From NCBI RefSeq assembly GCF_001598335.1, contig NZ_BCYT01000008.1, positions 1 to 64,000 of the forward strand: DNA of 64,000 bases, read 5' to 3'. Source of the DNA: Sphingobium abikonense NBRC 16140. Lineage in GTDB: Bacteria; Pseudomonadota; Alphaproteobacteria; Sphingomonadales; Sphingomonadaceae. Shown here one piece after another: positions 63,935 through 64,000 of this stretch (the first letter of the stretch is position 1; each line of letters starts with the position of its first letter). The notes beneath the pieces are model-generated. The model was not told the DNA's origin, ran no database searches, and saw nothing but the letters and a program-made list of their open reading frames with translations. Position numbers and translations under genes: made by a program.

Positions 63935-64000
63935 ATGGCTCTCTTTACATTCAAGCTGCCGGATATCGGCGAAGGCATTTCCGAGGCCGAGATTGTCGGC
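63935..64000 (+). CDS. Lipoamide acyltransferase E2 of the 2-oxoacid dehydrogenase (5' end only)
   Basis: Only the first 22 codons are inside the window: MALFTFKLPDIGEGISEAEI, the start of the biotinyl-lipoyl domain typical for branched-chain E2 proteins. It begins four bases after the E1 beta stop, so the three genes form one operon. The rest lies beyond the window edge. Confidence 0.85.
   Translation, partial: MALFTFKLPDIGEGISEAEIVG

Overview
The window is high-GC, densely packed chromosomal DNA. Gene content and protein style point to an alphaproteobacterium of the Sphingomonadaceae (Sphingobium/Sphingomonas type): a DUF3035 (BamF-like) lipoprotein after lspA, DUF2794, DUF4403 and DUF2490 proteins, a Tat-exported TldD, a tauE-oxyR pair, and REP-like hairpins translating to a 'MPAKAGI' peptide. 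This assignment is an inference from families; no marker gene was aligned. Nearly all DNA is coding. Many genes overlap by ATGA, GTGA or TGATG, so much of the window reads as translationally coupled operons. No prophage, insertion sequence, CRISPR array or rRNA was found. One tRNA (Pro, CGG) is present.

Layout. Positions 1-8.6 kb hold a polysaccharide block: wecB on the plus strand, and sppA, wecC, a Wza-like exporter, a Wzc/GumC-like chain-length regulator/tyrosine kinase, purS and purQ on the minus strand. WecB and WecC together make UDP-ManNAcA. Positions 8.7-16.6 kb on the plus strand carry gpmA, purE-purK-folA, ribF and ileS-lspA-bamF. Positions 16.6-23.2 kb on the minus strand form a probable operon of an Fe-S scaffold protein, a KefB-type antiporter, DUF423, a Zur-like regulator, dxs and DUF4403. 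Positions 23.3-31.9 kb hold a DUF188 protein, a BaiN-like flavoprotein, a hybrid histidine kinase, a class A PBP, an LplT-like MFS transporter and pgsA-moaD-moaE. Positions 32-35.6 kb hold an atypical lipoprotein gene, oxyR, tauE, cysE and DUF2794. Positions 35.7-48.9 kb hold uvrC, an aldehyde dehydrogenase, recO, leuB, a hemerythrin-like gene, a threonine-dehydratase-like gene, metZ, apaG, a LysR gene, DUF2490, pgm, a spermidine-synthase-like gene and a DEDD exonuclease.

Positions 48.9-59.6 kb are one long minus-strand cluster: Tat-exported TldD, TldE/PmbA, DUF4159, MoxR AAA+ ATPase, DUF58, BatA-like, DUF4175-like and a large membrane protein. I consider it the most interesting multi-gene system here. 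The window closes with tRNA-Pro, a RadC-like remnant domain, thyA and the start of a branched-chain 2-oxoacid dehydrogenase operon (E1 alpha, E1 beta, E2 cut by the window edge).

Most notable non-coding and intragenic signals: a REP-like double hairpin inserted in frame inside ileS; a 31-nt dyad touching the start codon of the histidine kinase; four tandem 11-bp repeats followed by a 9-bp inverted repeat upstream of the aldehyde dehydrogenase; a LexA-like box inside the uvrC promoter of an apparently near-leaderless mRNA; and a perfect palindrome just downstream of the predicted bkd promoter.
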